From positions 1-5,435 of the forward strand of contig CALARM010001159.1 of assembly GCA_937888925.1 (NCBI GenBank): a stretch of DNA of 5,435 nt. The letters run 5' to 3'. The notes beneath the pieces are model-generated. The model was not told where the DNA came from. It searched no databases and worked only from the letters and a program-made list of their open reading frames with translations. The DNA is from an uncultured Synergistia bacterium (GTDB lineage Bacteria; Eremiobacterota; SpSt-956; JAKJGF01). Shown piece after piece: positions 5,053 to 5,435 of this stretch. A program made the translations under genes and the position numbers. Each line of letters starts with the position of its first letter. Within the stretch, counting starts at the first letter, position 1.

Positions 5053-5435
5053 AATTCTATCGTTCTTTCTCCTTCTATCTCGGCCCATTTAATTTTTACA
5101 GTAACCTGTTTTATATTATTTTTGGATTTAAAATTTGCTATTGTCATAGTAAATGTATAGGGTACATTATCCATATACTGCTTGCCCGTTAATTCATAAT
5201 CGTCTGCATCACCCTGCCAGGAAATGTACTGAACACCGGTCGGAATACAGTGTTCCAGTCCTTCTATATAACCGTCAGGGTCCGGCAAAGATAATTTATC
5301 TACAGGAATACCATTTGGGTCTCCTAAATCCGCTTTATTTAACTCGGCGAATTTTTGATTTGCTATACGAATAGCACAGGCTCTGAATTTACTTTTTTTT
5401 ATCGCATCAAGACCATGAACAAAAACACCGCATAC
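5025..5435 (-). CDS. PilV/GspI-like minor pilin, C-terminal part (5' end outside window)
   Basis: The frame is open from the window edge at 5435 to TAA at 5025-5027, giving 136 residues without a proper start, so this is the C-terminal part of a longer gene. A TTG at 5288 could be misread as its start, but the good coding continues upstream. The visible part begins after the prepilin signal: VCGVFVHGLDAIKKSK then FRACAIRIANQKFAELNK, the end of the long N-terminal helix, in the style of PilV/GspI (helix followed by an Ala-rich stretch and a Glu-Leu). The C-terminus IKQVTVKIKWAEIEGERTIE and then LCTLISR matches the usual PilV/GspI ending of beta strands around a conserved Trp and a final TL-I-R. 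It overlaps the start of the PilW/GspJ-like gene and is probably translationally coupled to it. The family call rests on architecture, order and C-terminal pattern, because the cleavage motif is not visible. Confidence 0.78.
   Translation of the reverse strand, partial: VCGVFVHGLDAIKKSKFRACAIRIANQKFAELNKADLGDPNGIPVDKLSLPDPDGYIEGLEHCIPTGVQYISWQGDADDYELTGKQYMDNVPYTFTMTIANFKSKNNIKQVTVKIKWAEIEGERTIELCTLISRSM

Noticed and set aside
4813..5160. Plus-strand open frame of 115 codons opposite the PilW/GspJ-like gene
   Set aside because: It mirrors the hydrophobic prepilin region and has no motif of its own; shadow of the real gene.
5153..5374. Plus-strand open frame of 73 codons opposite the PilV/GspI-like gene
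   Set aside because: Antisense shadow of a frame with a clear pilin C-terminus.

Overview
This is an AT-rich bacterial window in which every supported gene lies on the minus strand, so the genes read from right to left. A type IV pilus / type II secretion minor-pilin cluster implies a cell envelope with secretin-type machinery, most likely a Gram-negative anaerobe. The lineage cannot be fixed from sequence alone. Asp-Pro-Asn-rich pilins, a TatD-associated radical SAM enzyme and a NifU starting MWDYTDKV would fit several anaerobic phyla (for example PVC, Elusimicrobiota or Nitrospirota-type bacteria), but this is inference.

Right part (5435 to 2148): three consecutive minor pilin genes in the order known from gspI-gspJ-gspK and pilV-pilW-pilX. 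They are a PilV/GspI-like protein cut by the window edge, a PilW/GspJ-like protein with a clear prepilin peptidase site, and a 728-residue PilX/GspK-like protein with a prepilin leader but no Glu at +5. They overlap or sit 19 bp apart and are probably translated from one mRNA. By homology they would form the tip or priming complex of a pilus or pseudopilus.

Middle (2108 to 1467): a complete small radical SAM enzyme of the TatD-associated family follows the pilins after 39 bp. Its substrate is unknown, and no TatD gene is visible.

Left-middle (1402 to 499): a four-helix membrane protein that I do not recognise, then a B-box-like zinc finger protein with a C-terminal membrane anchor. A near-consensus sigma-70 promoter (TTGAAA-17-TATAAT) fills the gap before this pair, so the two can be transcribed independently of the pilin genes.

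Left end (498 to 1): about 460 bp of non-coding DNA holding an imperfect inverted-repeat element of about 142 bp with 10-bp perfect ends (MITE- or REP-like), then a perfect consensus promoter (TTGACA-17-TATAAT). That promoter reads into the first 12 codons of a nifU/iscU-type Fe-S scaffold gene, which leaves the window at base 1.

Nothing here proves a new system. The most interesting points are the oversized tip pilin, the orphan radical SAM gene behind it, and the separately promoted zinc-finger/membrane-protein pair.
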